Translations under genes and position numbers: made by a program | Assembly (NCBI RefSeq): GCF_000331515.1 | Contig: NZ_AMZO01000030.1 | Location: 38,657 to 102,656, forward strand | Length of the DNA: 64,000 nt | Origin: Photobacterium marinum | Lineage (GTDB): Bacteria > Pseudomonadota > Gammaproteobacteria > Enterobacterales > Vibrionaceae | Direction: 5' to 3' | Shown: positions 34,798 to 44,176 of the stretch, piece by piece | Layout of the letters: every line of letters begins with the position of its first letter | Position numbering within the stretch: the first letter of the stretch is position 1 | The notes under the pieces: generated by a model | The model's input: only the letters and a program-made list of their open reading frames with translations | What the model was told of the DNA's origin: nothing | The model's database searches: none

Positions 34798-35892
34798 TCA
34801 TTGTGGGTTTCTGGCATTCAGATAAGCTTGCTCAGAAAGTGAATGCCAGTCATGACCCTGATCTCGGAACATCATGTAGGAGACATAGACTTTCTGGCTC
34901 ATTGGGTCTTTTTTCGCTTCTTCTGCTACCACCTGCTCAGAGATATCTTTCAACTGCTCAAGTACTGCTGGTGGAAATGGCAGCAGGTTAATTTTATAGA
35001 TACCGACCAAGCGCTCTAAAGCCGCATTATTGCGAGCGGTATATTCGGCCAGTACGTTGTTATTAACGACACGGGTGGCATTCATTACTATTGACTGCAG
35101 ATCATCTGGTAATTTCTCAAACGCCTTTTTGTTGATCAGTGCTTCAAAAATAGTGCCGGGCTCATGCCAGCCTGGGAAGTAGTAATATTTCGCGACGCGA
35201 TGCAGACCAGATTCCATATCATTGTATGGACCAATCCATTCTGCGGCATCAACTTTACCGTGTTTCAGTGCCATGTATATTTCGCTGCCGGGCAGGAGTA
35301 TGGTTTCAACACCCACCTGATTCAGTACTTTACCGGCAAGGCCCGGAATACGCATTTTCAGGCCTTTCAGATCATCTATGGTTTTGATTTCTTTGTTAAA
35401 CCAACCGCCCATTTGTACGCCTGTACTGCCTGCCGGCATAGGAATTATACCGAAAGGAGCATAAGCTTCATGCCATAGTTCAAGGCCGCCGGCGTTATAG
35501 ATCCAGCTGTTCATTTCTTGTGCGGTGAGCCCGAAGGGAACCGCTGCGAAAAACTGACCAGCAGGGACTTTATCTGTCCAGTAAGATGCGGCACTGTGTC
35601 CCATCTCAGCTTTGCCGCTGGAAACGGCATCGAATACATCCAGGGCTCTGACCATTTCTCCGGCTGCATAGACGGTGACTTTGATACGCCCATTACTCAT
35701 CTCATTGATGAGCTTTGCCAGTTCATCAGCTCCCTGGCCTAATCCCGGGTAGCTCTTCGGCCAGCTGGTGACCATCTTCCACTCATGTTCAGGCTTGTCA
35801 GGCTCGGCTGCATTGGTAATAAAAGGGAATAAAAGCGTACTCACAATCGCTGCGGCCACGGCGAATTTTCTTACGACATCCTGCAATTGCAT
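34798..35892 (-). CDS. dctP: TRAP transporter solute receptor, DctP/TakP-like
   Basis: Periplasmic binding protein of a sodium-driven TRAP importer. Seen: 364 aa; signal peptide 1-28 (cleavage near TNA-AEP); MVTSWPKSYPG, the hinge segment PAGSTGVQMGGWFNK, LKMRIPG with the ligand-salt-bridge Arg, and AEWIGPYND. This set resembles the alpha-keto-acid receptor TakP more than the C4-dicarboxylate DctP. No dctQ or dctM membrane gene is beside it, so it is an orphan or works with a distant pair. A fragment of a second copy lies at 33.1 kb. Confidence 0.9.
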   Translation of the reverse strand: MQLQDVVRKFAVAAAIVSTLLFPFITNAAEPDKPEHEWKMVTSWPKSYPGLGQGADELAKLINEMSNGRIKVTVYAAGEMVRALDVFDAVSSGKAEMGHSAASYWTDKVPAGQFFAAVPFGLTAQEMNSWIYNAGGLELWHEAYAPFGIIPMPAGSTGVQMGGWFNKEIKTIDDLKGLKMRIPGLAGKVLNQVGVETILLPGSEIYMALKHGKVDAAEWIGPYNDMESGLHRVAKYYYFPGWHEPGTIFEALINKKAFEKLPDDLQSIVMNATRVVNNNVLAEYTARNNAALERLVGIYKINLLPFPPAVLEQLKDISEQVVAEEAKKDPMSQKVYVSYMMFRDQGHDWHSLSEQAYLNARNPQ

Positions 35893-36073
35893 TGTGCTTT
35901 CCTCAACGTTGTTGGTTAAGAGGGATTTATTGCTTGTTTAAGCTGTAAATATAGACACTTATTTCGAGGGTATTTGAGTTGCTTAAATAACAAGAATTTA
36001 AGAGTGGGGAAGTGCTGATATGAGGGAAATACGACTTAGTGATGAAGTATCAGCATATAGTTGTATTCAGATG

Positions 36074-36105
36074 AAAAGCCTCTGATGTGACAGAGGCTTT
36101 TGTTT
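36074..36105. terminator. Intrinsic terminator of the dpiBA-type operon
   Basis: Perfect 11-bp stem AAAAGCCTCTG/CAGAGGCTTTT, 6-nt loop, flanked by A and T runs, 30 bp past the response-regulator stop. Confidence 0.88.
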
Positions 36106-36134
36106 TAAATAGTAAAATCAGCTGAATCTATGGC

Positions 36135-36815
36135 TTAATCCGCCATTTGATACAGACGGCGAGGACGACCACCTGTGTTGTAGTTCAATACCAATTTGAT
36201 CATGCCTTCTGATTCCAGAAATTCGAGGTAACGCCTTGCCGTAATGCGGCTGACGTTCATTCGCTTACCGATTTCATCTGCTGAGAAGTCATGTAATCTC
36301 TCGTTTTGCAAGATAGTTTTCAGTGAGGCAAGGGTGGTTGCATCGATTCCTTTTGGTGTCTGGCGCGTCTGTTTCACTGGAGCTTTCCGCAGGATCTGGT
36401 CGATATCGCACTGATCGACAGTGGTACTGCCAGATAACTTCTGTTTGTACAGCTTGTAGTCATCCAGCGCCTGATTCACACGCGACATGCGGATAGGTTT
36501 TACCAAGTAGTCAGTCACGCCAAGCTGAACGGCTTTTTCGACAGTGGTGGTTTCACGCTCTGCTGTGGTCATGATGAAATCACAGGCCGCATTTTGTTCA
36601 CGTAACTGGCGGATCACATCAATACCGTTGCCGTCTGGCAGGCTGATATCAACAAAGATCAGTTCTGGTTTGAAAGCATCATATTGTAATAAGGCATCGG
36701 CACAGCTCTCACTGACGGCAACTACAGTGAAGTCCGGGTTTTGGTTGATGGTTGATTCGAGCGTGTAGCTGGCACGAATGTCATCTTCGATAAGCATTAC
36801 TGTTGTTTTAGTCAT
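36135..36815 (-). CDS. Response regulator of the CitB/DpiA/DcuR family
   Basis: Activates carboxylate transport genes when phosphorylated. Seen: 226 aa; receiver 1-120 with acidic residues MLIEDD, phosphoacceptor Asp56 in IFVDISLPDG and Lys in DYLVKPIR; C-terminal winged HTH (FSADEIGKRMNVSRITARRYLEFLE). Start: ATG at 36815, 8 bp inside the kinase gene, where homology begins; the longer frame upstream is only the kinase gene in another frame. Overlap means translational coupling. Confidence 0.92.
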   Translation of the reverse strand: MTKTTVMLIEDDIRASYTLESTINQNPDFTVVAVSESCADALLQYDAFKPELIFVDISLPDGNGIDVIRQLREQNAACDFIMTTAERETTTVEKAVQLGVTDYLVKPIRMSRVNQALDDYKLYKQKLSGSTTVDQCDIDQILRKAPVKQTRQTPKGIDATTLASLKTILQNERLHDFSADEIGKRMNVSRITARRYLEFLESEGMIKLVLNYNTGGRPRRLYQMAD

Positions 36816-38412
36816 GACTGCTGATTTCGCTTTTATCGAGGTAGATGCTGAATAATGTTGTGTTCTGCTCTGTACGTTCCCAGTCGATACTGCCGTGGAA
36901 GTAATCAACCAGTTGTTTGACCAGGTACAGGCCAATACCGTTCTGCTCGTCGTCGCTCTTTGAGCTGACGCCAAATTCCAGAATGCGGTCGGTTATGTTT
37001 TCGGGTACTCCGGCACCGCTGTCCTGGATCTCCAGAATGATATGGTTGCTTCGGTCGCTCAGGTAAACCTGCACTTCCGGTTCGGTTTGTTCCCGGTTCT
37101 GCCATGAAGCGAGCAGGGCATTGTCAATCAGATTACCGAGCATTGTGACAAACTTTTCAGAAATATTCTTATGGTAACCCGACATATTGGTATCTTCATC
37201 AATAGAGAATTTGACGCCAATTTCTGAAGCCTTGTTGAACTTCGCCAGTAGCAATCCGGCAATAGCACTGTCGGTAACAGAAAGTACGATACTGCGAACA
37301 ATCGACTGATAGCTGTCGGTTTCCTGCTGAATGAAGTCGACGGCTTCGTTGTAGTTGCCGATTTGTAGCATTCCGGACAGGACATTGAGCTTATTGGAAT
37401 ACTCGTGGGTTTTGCTGCGTAGCAGGGCGGAGTAGTTTTTCAGGTTGGTAACTTCTGTTTCCAGCTCATTGCGATCCAGGTTGGCGAAGAACACGATAAC
37501 GTGACCGCGCGGGCCTTTCGGGTTTTTGATTGGGTAAATATCAGCGCGGTAGTCCAGCTTGCCGATTTTAAAATCACCCTGATTGAATGCGCCGTGGCTG
37601 GCGAGAACCAGATGACTGAGTGGTACGGAGAAGCGTGACAAAGGCTGGCTGACGTAGTCATCGCGTCCCGGAATGCCCATCGACAGTAATTTCAGCGCAC
37701 TGTTATTGATGGTCGTGATATTCATATTGTTATCGACCGCAATAATGGCGTCGCGAATGCTGTTGAGGATCATCTCATGTTCGCGGAATTTGTTGACGAT
37801 GTACTCCGGCTCATAATCGAGGAAAGTTCGTTTCATCTTGAAAACGAAAGCGCCGGTAATACCTATAGCCAACAGGTAAACCAGAATGATCAGTAATCCG
37901 ATATAACCAAACTGCTGATAAAGAATGGTGGTGGCTTTTTCGGACAGGTAACCGATCGTCACGGCACCGATGACTTCACCGTTGCGCATTATCGGCGAGA
38001 AGTTACGAATGGCTTTGCCAAGGGTTCCGGCGGCAACGCTGCTGAACTCGGCACCTTCGCGGATAGCCGGAATGATATCGTCGCCCATGAAATGTTTGCC
38101 GATTCGTTCGGGATTCGGGTGGGTCAGGCGTTCTGCTTTTTTGTCGACAACAACGATGTAGGAAGCATCGGTACGGCTTCTTATTGTCTCTACATAGTGC
38201 TGAAGATTATAAGGTTGCCCGTTGTTTTTGGATTCGACTGCATCTATGACCACAGGATCACGGGCCACTACCCGTGCAAGTTCCAGTCCCCGGGCTTGAA
38301 TGCCTTCTATATGACTGTTTTGCAGCAGGAAAAATATTGCTGTCGTTACCGCTATCACAATGCACGACGAGGTCGCCGCTGTTGTGAGGGCAAGATAACT
38401 TTTAAGTTTCAT
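36808..38412 (-). CDS. Sensor histidine kinase of the CitA/DpiB/DcuS family
   Basis: Membrane sensor for di- or tricarboxylates. Seen: 534 aa; TM1 about 5-28; periplasmic PAS/Cache domain (30-155) with the ligand-region GKAIRNFSPI; TM2 about 170-195; cytosolic PAS; H-box HEYSNKLNVLSG; N-box NLIDNALLAS; DSGAGVPE and GIGLYLVKQLV. Start: ATG at 38412, just before TM1; a GTG 81 bp earlier is possible, and neither has a strong ribosome-binding site. It follows the CitS-type gene on the same strand, past a terminator. Confidence 0.92.
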   Translation of the reverse strand: MKLKSYLALTTAATSSCIVIAVTTAIFFLLQNSHIEGIQARGLELARVVARDPVVIDAVESKNNGQPYNLQHYVETIRSRTDASYIVVVDKKAERLTHPNPERIGKHFMGDDIIPAIREGAEFSSVAAGTLGKAIRNFSPIMRNGEVIGAVTIGYLSEKATTILYQQFGYIGLLIILVYLLAIGITGAFVFKMKRTFLDYEPEYIVNKFREHEMILNSIRDAIIAVDNNMNITTINNSALKLLSMGIPGRDDYVSQPLSRFSVPLSHLVLASHGAFNQGDFKIGKLDYRADIYPIKNPKGPRGHVIVFFANLDRNELETEVTNLKNYSALLRSKTHEYSNKLNVLSGMLQIGNYNEAVDFIQQETDSYQSIVRSIVLSVTDSAIAGLLLAKFNKASEIGVKFSIDEDTNMSGYHKNISEKFVTMLGNLIDNALLASWQNREQTEPEVQVYLSDRSNHIILEIQDSGAGVPENITDRILEFGVSSKSDDEQNGIGLYLVKQLVDYFHGSIDWERTEQNTTLFSIYLDKSEISSHD

Positions 38413-38596
38413 TATATTTGTTGTGTTTTTAGGGTACGTCAGAGGAAGGGGAGTATAACCGAATACACCATGCTGTGAATGGTTATCTTTCACAGTGGGT
38501 TATTCTTGCAGAGAATTTGGATAACTATCCACCATGATGCCGGATTGGACGTCGAATCTTCGGTGGTGAAGGGTAAATCGAAGGATTGCTAGATAA

Positions 38597-38623
38597 TAAA
38601 AAGCCGGGCATAAAGCCCGGCTT
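38597..38623 (-). terminator. Terminator of the CitS-type gene
   Basis: Perfect stem AAGCCGGGC/GCCCGGCTT with ATAAA loop, followed by TTTTTATT on the - strand. Confidence 0.85.
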
Positions 38624-38654
38624 GGATATCTGAATCTTCAGAATCGTGTCTGCT

Positions 38655-39944
38655 TTATTTCAGCAGCTCAATGATCAGGGTTGCAAGGATCAGCATGAAT
38701 GCACCGCCGATACGTGATGAGATCTGAGCAAATGGCATCAGCTCCATACGCTTACTTGCTGCCAATACTGCTACGTCACCAGTACCACCCATGTTAGCCA
38801 TACACAGACCAGCCGTGATTGCAGCTTCGATTGGGTGGAATCCCATCAGGCGACCGATAATCGCAGCACCGATGATTGCACCCACAACAGTGGCAAGAAC
38901 CATCAGGAAGTAAACAAGATTCAGAGAAGCCATGATTTGATCCAGATCTGTGTAAGCAACACCGATACCTACAAGCAGAGCAGGAGTTAGGTTATCAACC
39001 ACAAACTTGTACCAAGCGTGTGCAGCTTGCTCAAGGTCACGAGGCATCAGGCCAGATACTTTAACAACAGCAACGAAGATGATCATCAGCGCGTAGGTGT
39101 GCATGCTGATAACGTTGCTCAGCAGAGTACCAACGTAGAACATTGTGATTGCAAGCAGTGCACCGATACCAAGCGTGTCGATAGACGCTTTGTGCTCTTG
39201 TTGTTCCTGTGCTTTTTCTTCTTGTTCAGCAGCGCCGCGCATCAGCTTACCGTTACCTGTCAGAGACGGGTATACACGGCCCAGCTTGTCCAGCAGACCA
39301 GCCATCACGATAGCAATTGCGTTACCGATAGCCAGTGCAGGAACCATCTTAGACATCAGCATTTCAGCTGACATGCCAGTGTTACCAGACATGATCTCAA
39401 CCAGAGGTACAGCACCTGCACCCATGCCGCCGCCCATGATAGGAAGCGCGATCAGCATTACTGATTCAAAGAAGCCGTGGCCTAGAACAGCACCAACAGT
39501 ACCAGCAAGCAGGAATGAAACGCCAACACCACCCAAGATAACAGGGATGTATTTCAGCGCAGCTTTCTTCAGTGTGTCACCGTCCATACCCAGGATAGAG
39601 CCAGTTACCAGGCTTGCGATGAAGAATGACAGGAAGCCGCCGCTCTTCATGAAAGTGGTTACTGTGTCAGCAGTTTCTTGAGGTACCAGGCCACTGTGGA
39701 AAATGTATGAAGAACCAAAAATGATTACAATGGCACCGCCACCAAAGAACTGGTTAACGATAGGCGTTTTGTCGCCAGCGACATTAAGGATGTAGCCTAC
39801 AACCGCCATGATGCCGACAGCACCGATAATACCGTTAGGCATTTCATTTTGAATTGTGGCCAGAAGGATCACCGCCGCAGACAGTGCGAAAATGATGTTA
39901 ATCATTCGCTTGTCGCTTTGGGACATTACGTTATTGGTTAGCAT
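38655..39944 (-). CDS. 2-hydroxycarboxylate sodium symporter, CitS/MaeN (CCS family)
   Basis: Imports citrate and/or malate with sodium. Seen: 429 aa, about 11 hydrophobic helices, with both signature re-entrant loops: GGGMGAGAVPL and, in the second half, NMGGTGDVAVL with the following substrate-binding Arg in SSRIGGA. A cytosolic charged loop (EEKAQEQQEHK) joins the halves. The ribosome-binding site is AGGTG. Its neighbours, a CitA/CitB-type two-component system, almost certainly control it; no citrate lyase or malic enzyme gene is present, so the substrate may be respired. Confidence 0.93.
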   Translation of the reverse strand: MLTNNVMSQSDKRMINIIFALSAAVILLATIQNEMPNGIIGAVGIMAVVGYILNVAGDKTPIVNQFFGGGAIVIIFGSSYIFHSGLVPQETADTVTTFMKSGGFLSFFIASLVTGSILGMDGDTLKKAALKYIPVILGGVGVSFLLAGTVGAVLGHGFFESVMLIALPIMGGGMGAGAVPLVEIMSGNTGMSAEMLMSKMVPALAIGNAIAIVMAGLLDKLGRVYPSLTGNGKLMRGAAEQEEKAQEQQEHKASIDTLGIGALLAITMFYVGTLLSNVISMHTYALMIIFVAVVKVSGLMPRDLEQAAHAWYKFVVDNLTPALLVGIGVAYTDLDQIMASLNLVYFLMVLATVVGAIIGAAIIGRLMGFHPIEAAITAGLCMANMGGTGDVAVLAASKRMELMPFAQISSRIGGAFMLILATLIIELLK

Positions 39945-40153
39945 GGTTCACCTATGTGTAGTAGGGTTGTTATGTTTTTTGCGTAGTCTAACAACACTTT
40001 TTCCCACGTAGGTTGAATCCTTTCTTTATGTAACTATCTAGCTCTTTTGTAACTTTTGTAAATGTTTAAACTCTGTCACTTGTGCTTTATTTGAAATCAA
40101 TTCGTATGAATCGGATCTCAACGGGACATTTCCATAGTTAATGAGATTGATTA

Positions 40154-40624
40154 TTAACTGCGCAACGTAGCTTTCAGGCGAAGCGGGTATATAAGTAAAT
40201 CCAGCGCATCACTGATTGATGAGGTGGTGATATCTGCGGCCATTAACGCTTTAACCGATAGTCCTTCATAACCGATAACAGCTATCGATATATTGGCGGC
40301 ACTCAACATCGCCGCGTCATTATTGCCGTTGCCAATTGCACAGACATGGCCGGGATTTAATTGATTGATGAAAGCCAGTTTACCTTCGGTCTCATTACCT
40401 GTCGGCAGAATGTGCACCTCTACATTGAGGTGTTCGACCATCGCTCTTACCGAGCCGAAGGTATCAGCAGTCACGATGTAGATATCAAGCTGGCTGGCAA
40501 GTGCTTTAAGTCGCGGTTCGATACCTTCCAGAAGCTGGCCATCACAAGCAAGTGTGCCGTTAAAATCCAATACCAGAGATTCAATCTGGCAGTTTCCTTT
40601 GCCCGGAATATCAATATTGATCAT
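40154..40624 (-). CDS. Small HAD protein resembling a soluble P-type ATPase domain (COG4087)
   Basis: Seen: 156 aa; motif I is LDFNGTLA, with Asn where HAD phosphatases have the second Asp, similar to P-type ATPases (DKTGT); TAD as motif II; GNGNNDAAML as the phosphate/Mg hinge. No membrane segment. Ribosome-binding site AGGAG. It follows the mod operon on the same strand, 116 bp beyond modD, across a strong hairpin (40675-40709). A link to molybdate is positional only. Its substrate is unknown. Confidence 0.8.
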   Translation of the reverse strand: MINIDIPGKGNCQIESLVLDFNGTLACDGQLLEGIEPRLKALASQLDIYIVTADTFGSVRAMVEHLNVEVHILPTGNETEGKLAFINQLNPGHVCAIGNGNNDAAMLSAANISIAVIGYEGLSVKALMAADITTSSISDALDLLIYPLRLKATLRS

Positions 40625-40674
40625 CTTTATCTCCTTTAAACGAATTCTTACGGGATTATCGACGTAAATTGAAG

Positions 40675-40709
40675 GGGATACCGTTACCTGTTGCAGGTTA
40701 ACGGTTCCC
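40675..40709. other. Imperfect hairpin between modD and the HAD gene
   Basis: GGGATACCGTTACCTG and CAGGTTAACGGTTCCC pair over about 14 bp with small bulges and a 3-nt loop. No T run follows on the - strand, so it may be a processing or partial-termination hairpin. Confidence 0.55.
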
Positions 40710-40740
40710 GCTGTTATGAAAATACACTTAAAAATAAAAG

Positions 40741-41586
40741 TTAAAGCGGAGTGATGATTACCTTGATATCTTCCGGCGCAGCGTAATACGGTGCAGAGGT
40801 AATAAAGAGGTTCACGCCCGTTTTGGCATACTCAGCCGCATTGTTGCGGTTGATGCCGCCGGCAACAGACAAGATGGTTGATTGGCCGGAATTGGTAACA
40901 AGAGCCAGAGCTTCGGACACTTCTTCTGTTGAGAATTTGTCGAGTTGGATGATATCCGGTTCGCCTTTAAGGATTTCTTCAATCTGATCAAGAGAATCGG
41001 CTTCAACGGTGATTTTGTTTTCCGGAGCTTGCTGACGAAGACGGCTGGTCTGAGCTGCGAAGTTATCCGGCTCTTCATACAGGCGACGGTGGTTGGTGAA
41101 TACCAGAATGGTTTCGCTCAGGCCTGCACGGTGAATGTGACCACCTCCGGCCAGAACCGCCGCGGTTGCCAGTTTTCGGGTTCCCGGAATGCTTTTTCGG
41201 GTACAGGCGACAATAGCATTCGGGTTTTCTGCCTGAACCTGAGCGGTCATCTCGGCAGTATACTGAGCCACACCACAGCTCCATTCCAGTACGAGTTGAA
41301 CGGCTTTCCAGCCGGTATGAAGTTGTTCGGCTTTGCCTTCTGCTTCAATAAGTACGGTCTGAGCCTCAACATCGGCACCGTCCTCGACATGAACAACAGG
41401 CTCCAGCCCCAGTTTCACCAGTAAGGCTCTGGCAACCTCAACTCCGGCCACCCGTCCGGCCTGTTTTCTCTTAAACACCATTTTACCCATGTGTTTTTCA
41501 ATGCCGAGTGCGTGGGTGGTTAAATCTCCCCGGTAGGCATCTTCAAGTAAAAAGGCATCAAGTTCTTGATCGGAAAAGTACAACAT
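40741..41586 (-). CDS. modD: ModD, quinolinate phosphoribosyltransferase-like molybdenum protein
   Basis: Member of the NadC fold found in molybdate operons. Seen: 281 aa; [16 protein letters not shown], then the phosphoribosyl and quinolinate-site analogues [30 protein letters not shown], and [12 protein letters not shown] with IQLDKFS. Its exact role in molybdate use is unsettled. AGGAG site. Last of modABCD; only 11 bp separate it from modC. A real nadC is expected elsewhere. Confidence 0.9.
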   Translation of the reverse strand: MLYFSDQELDAFLLEDAYRGDLTTHALGIEKHMGKMVFKRKQAGRVAGVEVARALLVKLGLEPVVHVEDGADVEAQTVLIEAEGKAEQLHTGWKAVQLVLEWSCGVAQYTAEMTAQVQAENPNAIVACTRKSIPGTRKLATAAVLAGGGHIHRAGLSETILVFTNHRRLYEEPDNFAAQTSRLRQQAPENKITVEADSLDQIEEILKGEPDIIQLDKFSTEEVSEALALVTNSGQSTILSVAGGINRNNAAEYAKTGVNLFITSAPYYAAPEDIKVIITPL

Positions 41587-41597
41587 GGGAACTCCTG

Positions 41598-42212
41598 TTA
41601 GTGGATAAGCCGACCGTCGAGAATACTTATCTGTCGGTCGGAAAGGGCGTCGGCTTCTCTTGGTTCATGAGTGACCAGAAGAATACTTACCCCGGTTTCT
41701 GTTCGTAATTGTTGAATGACCTGCCAGAGCCGGGTTCTGTTGTCCCAGTCCAGGCTGGAAAAAGGTTCATCAAGCAGCAAGAGTTTGGGTTTGCTGATCA
41801 GGGCTCTTGCCAGGGCGACACGTTGTTGCTCACCACCTGAAAGCTGATGAGGATAATGATCGGCAAGATGGCCGATATTGAGTTGCTCCAGCAAAGCGAT
41901 TTGCTGAGCCGAATTGACAGTCTGTTTGTTTCCTTGTTGCGCCAGAGCCAGATTGCCGGCAACGGTACGGTGAGGAAAAAGATAAAGCCGCTGGTTCAGA
42001 TATCGGCATGCCCGCTGCCAACTCGGTTGAGTATCAACTTTTGCCTGATCAATAGATATTGAGCCCCGGTAGTCGGTATATCCGGTGATGGCATTGAGTA
42101 AGGTAGTTTTGCCGCTGCCCGAAGGGCCGGTAATCGCAATGCATTCCGCAGGTTTCAGATGTAAATGGGCATTTTTGATTATCCCTGTGCTTAGCTGGTT
42201 AATTTTCAGCAT
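41598..42212 (-). CDS. modC: Molybdate ABC transporter ATPase, short form without MOP domain
   Basis: Energises molybdate import. Seen: 204 aa; Walker [11 protein letters not shown]-loop LNQR, signature [15 protein letters not shown], Walker [13 protein letters not shown], and switch His in LLVTHE. It ends right after the nucleotide-binding domain, lacking the C-terminal molybdate-binding (MOP) domain of about 130 aa found in E. coli ModC. That domain does local trans-inhibition, so this importer may not have it. Confidence 0.88.
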   Translation of the reverse strand: MLKINQLSTGIIKNAHLHLKPAECIAITGPSGSGKTTLLNAITGYTDYRGSISIDQAKVDTQPSWQRACRYLNQRLYLFPHRTVAGNLALAQQGNKQTVNSAQQIALLEQLNIGHLADHYPHQLSGGEQQRVALARALISKPKLLLLDEPFSSLDWDNRTRLWQVIQQLRTETGVSILLVTHEPREADALSDRQISILDGRLIH

Positions 42213-42261
42213 GGCGTAATACCTGTTGATCGATACTCTTTGGGGTTAATGTTAAGGCCGT

Positions 42262-43038
42262 TTAATGTTCACAACGATTAATCGCTCTGGTGACAAACAG
42301 CAGGCAGGCTGCAATCACTAATAGCCAGAGGGCTGCTCCTATTGCCAGCTGGAAATCGCCGCTCGAAATATTCAGGTAAATTGCCATCGGCAAGGTTTCT
42401 GTTCTGAACCTTGTCGCGCCGGCCAGCATAAGCGTGGCTCCGAATTCACCGATGGCTCGGGACCAGGCAAGAATGGCTCCGCACACCAGGGGGCGCCAGC
42501 ATAACGGAAGCTCAACTTTTATTAGTGTCGCCAGAGGTGAAAGCCCGAGATTGTATGCGGTCAGCCTATAGCCCGGATCTATGGTAGAAAATGCGCCGCG
42601 GCAGCTTCTAAGCATGATGGCGGTGGCGACATAGGTCTGCGCAATTACAATTCCCGCCGGACTGAACACTAGCCCGCGCAGTGATGGTAACAACTGAGCG
42701 AGCGGACCTTGCGGACTGATTAACAGTAACAGTCCCATACCTGTGACCAGCGGTGGCAATACCATTGGCAGATCAAGCAGGGTATCAATGATGCTTTGGC
42801 CGGGGAGTTTTACCTGGTTCATCAGCCAGGCTGCCGGAATAGCAATCAACATAGCAAGACACAGTGAAATCAGTGATGTGCCGAGTGACATTCCAAGCGC
42901 AAAATGGATCTCCGGATTACAGATCGTTTCGATCAGCGAACCTGTATCAAGCTGGAAAATCATGGCACTAACAGAACCGCACACAATGCTGAGTAAAAGC
43001 AACAGGGGTAACAATGCCAGTTTTAAACTGATATTCAT
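42262..43038 (-). CDS. modB: Molybdate ABC transporter permease
   Basis: Seen: 258 aa with about six hydrophobic helices, the signature LAWSRAIGEFGATLMLAG (EAA-loop) typical of ModB, and the preceding PLCWRPLVCGA. It starts 3 bp after the modA stop, so the two are translationally coupled. Inner membrane. Confidence 0.92.
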   Translation of the reverse strand: MNISLKLALLPLLLLLSIVCGSVSAMIFQLDTGSLIETICNPEIHFALGMSLGTSLISLCLAMLIAIPAAWLMNQVKLPGQSIIDTLLDLPMVLPPLVTGMGLLLLISPQGPLAQLLPSLRGLVFSPAGIVIAQTYVATAIMLRSCRGAFSTIDPGYRLTAYNLGLSPLATLIKVELPLCWRPLVCGAILAWSRAIGEFGATLMLAGATRFRTETLPMAIYLNISSGDFQLAIGAALWLLVIAACLLFVTRAINRCEH

Positions 43039-43041
43039 TTG

Positions 43042-43809
43042 CTAGTTGCTGATCGGCTTTAGCGGCAGAAAGCCAGCGTCAGTAAAAGCCTGTATACCTT
43101 TTGTTGAAGTCAGCTTTTCCATCAGCAGTTTTGCTTCATATGGGTGCTGGCTGGATTTTAGCAGGGCAATGGCCGCAGTTTCTTCTGGTGCACCTTCAGG
43201 ATTCGGTAGCATGACAACTTTGTCTCTGGCTTTCCATGCGCTGGCGCGGCCAATGACAGCGGCATCAACATCACCATTCAATAAATAGAGGGCTAACTGT
43301 TTTACGGTTGCGGCACGAACGACCACTTTGTTCATCAGGTCATCATAGTGGCCAGTCGCCTTTAAAAGCTTTTCTCCACTGCGTCCTAGTGCCATTGCTT
43401 TGCTGTCGCCCAGACCGAGGCGGAGGTTAGTTGCTGCTAACTCATCAACAGAGTGAATGTTTGCGGCTTTATCTTTGCGAATGGCGATAACAGGAATATG
43501 GCGAACCAGCTTTGATGATGCAGAAACCAGCCCGTCTTTTTCCAGTTTAGAGATGTAGCGATCGGAGCCGGGGATAAAGAGATCTCCCTGACCTGTAATT
43601 TTGTAGCGGGTAAGGATTTGCCCTGAACCGCCGTATTCCACAGTGACTGTATGTCCGGTTTGTTGCTCAAACTGGTTAACGATTTTTTCAACCGGTTCAC
43701 GAAGACCTGCGCCGGCATAAACATGAAGTGCTGCGGCTGATACATTGGCCGAAATCAGGCTGGCAGTACTGAAACAGGCAAGGAATAGGAAAGAGGCGGC
43801 TCTGTTCAT
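43042..43809 (-). CDS. modA: Periplasmic molybdate-binding protein
   Basis: Seen: 255 aa; signal peptide 1-26 (cleavage near VSA-AAL); the family start HVYAGAGLREP, YGGSGQILTRYK, GDLFIPGSDRY and the late VIGRASAW. It is of the short Asp/Gly-rich type, not the E. coli FAASSL type. Role inferred from fold plus modB, modC and modD behind it and a ModE-like box 20 bp upstream. No strong ribosome-binding site. Confidence 0.88.
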   Translation of the reverse strand: MNRAASFLFLACFSTASLISANVSAAALHVYAGAGLREPVEKIVNQFEQQTGHTVTVEYGGSGQILTRYKITGQGDLFIPGSDRYISKLEKDGLVSASSKLVRHIPVIAIRKDKAANIHSVDELAATNLRLGLGDSKAMALGRSGEKLLKATGHYDDLMNKVVVRAATVKQLALYLLNGDVDAAVIGRASAWKARDKVVMLPNPEGAPEETAAIALLKSSQHPYEAKLLMEKLTSTKGIQAFTDAGFLPLKPISN

Positions 43810-43828
43810 GGTAATTCACAAAGTTATA

Positions 43829-43856
43829 ATCGATATGTACTGAACTATACATCGAG
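43829..43856 (-). promoter_or_regulatory. ModE-like operator of the mod operon
   Basis: The half-sites ATCGATATGTA and TATACATCGAG, six bases apart, match the ModE pattern ATCGNTATATA-N6-TATATANCGAT at nearly all fixed positions. It is 20 bp before the modA start. ModE with bound molybdate represses mod operons. Confidence 0.72.
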
Positions 43857-43991
43857 CTAACCAAAAGATAAATAAGGCTAATTTGCGATTGATCATACAA
43901 TTTGAAATTAATGTACTGCGGTTGCTGGCTTAGTGAATTAGCTTAGATTAGTCTCGTAGTGACCTTTTTGATCAACGTTTTAGAAGCAGTC

Positions 43992-44158
43992 TTATACCAA
44001 CCAGCATAAGTCTTTGATCAATCTTGCTGGTTAAAATCACCGATTACTGTGTCAGAATTTTTGTAATTAGCGCCACTAGTTACGGCAAATTCGTCCTTGT
44101 CCTAGGTGATTTTTCCTGCGCAATTATTGGAACACTTACTTATTCCGGTTGGTATTAA
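43992..44158. mobile_element. MITE-like element, about 167 bp
   Basis: Terminal inverted repeats of about 20 bp: TTATACCAACCAGCATAAGT and its near-complement ending ACTTATTCC-GGTTGGTATTAA. Internal AAAATCACC (about 44033) and GGTGATTTT (about 44105) also pair, giving a folded, non-coding element with no ORF. Such ends recur in Vibrionaceae genomes as non-autonomous transposable units. It ends 18 bp before the ATG of the 78-aa ORF. No clear target duplication is visible. Confidence 0.65.
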
Positions 44159-44176
44159 TCAAAAAGGAGAAACAGC

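Noticed and set aside
36816..36974. N-terminal extension of the response regulator
   Set aside because: It overlaps the kinase gene in another frame, and the receiver domain begins at the internal ATG.
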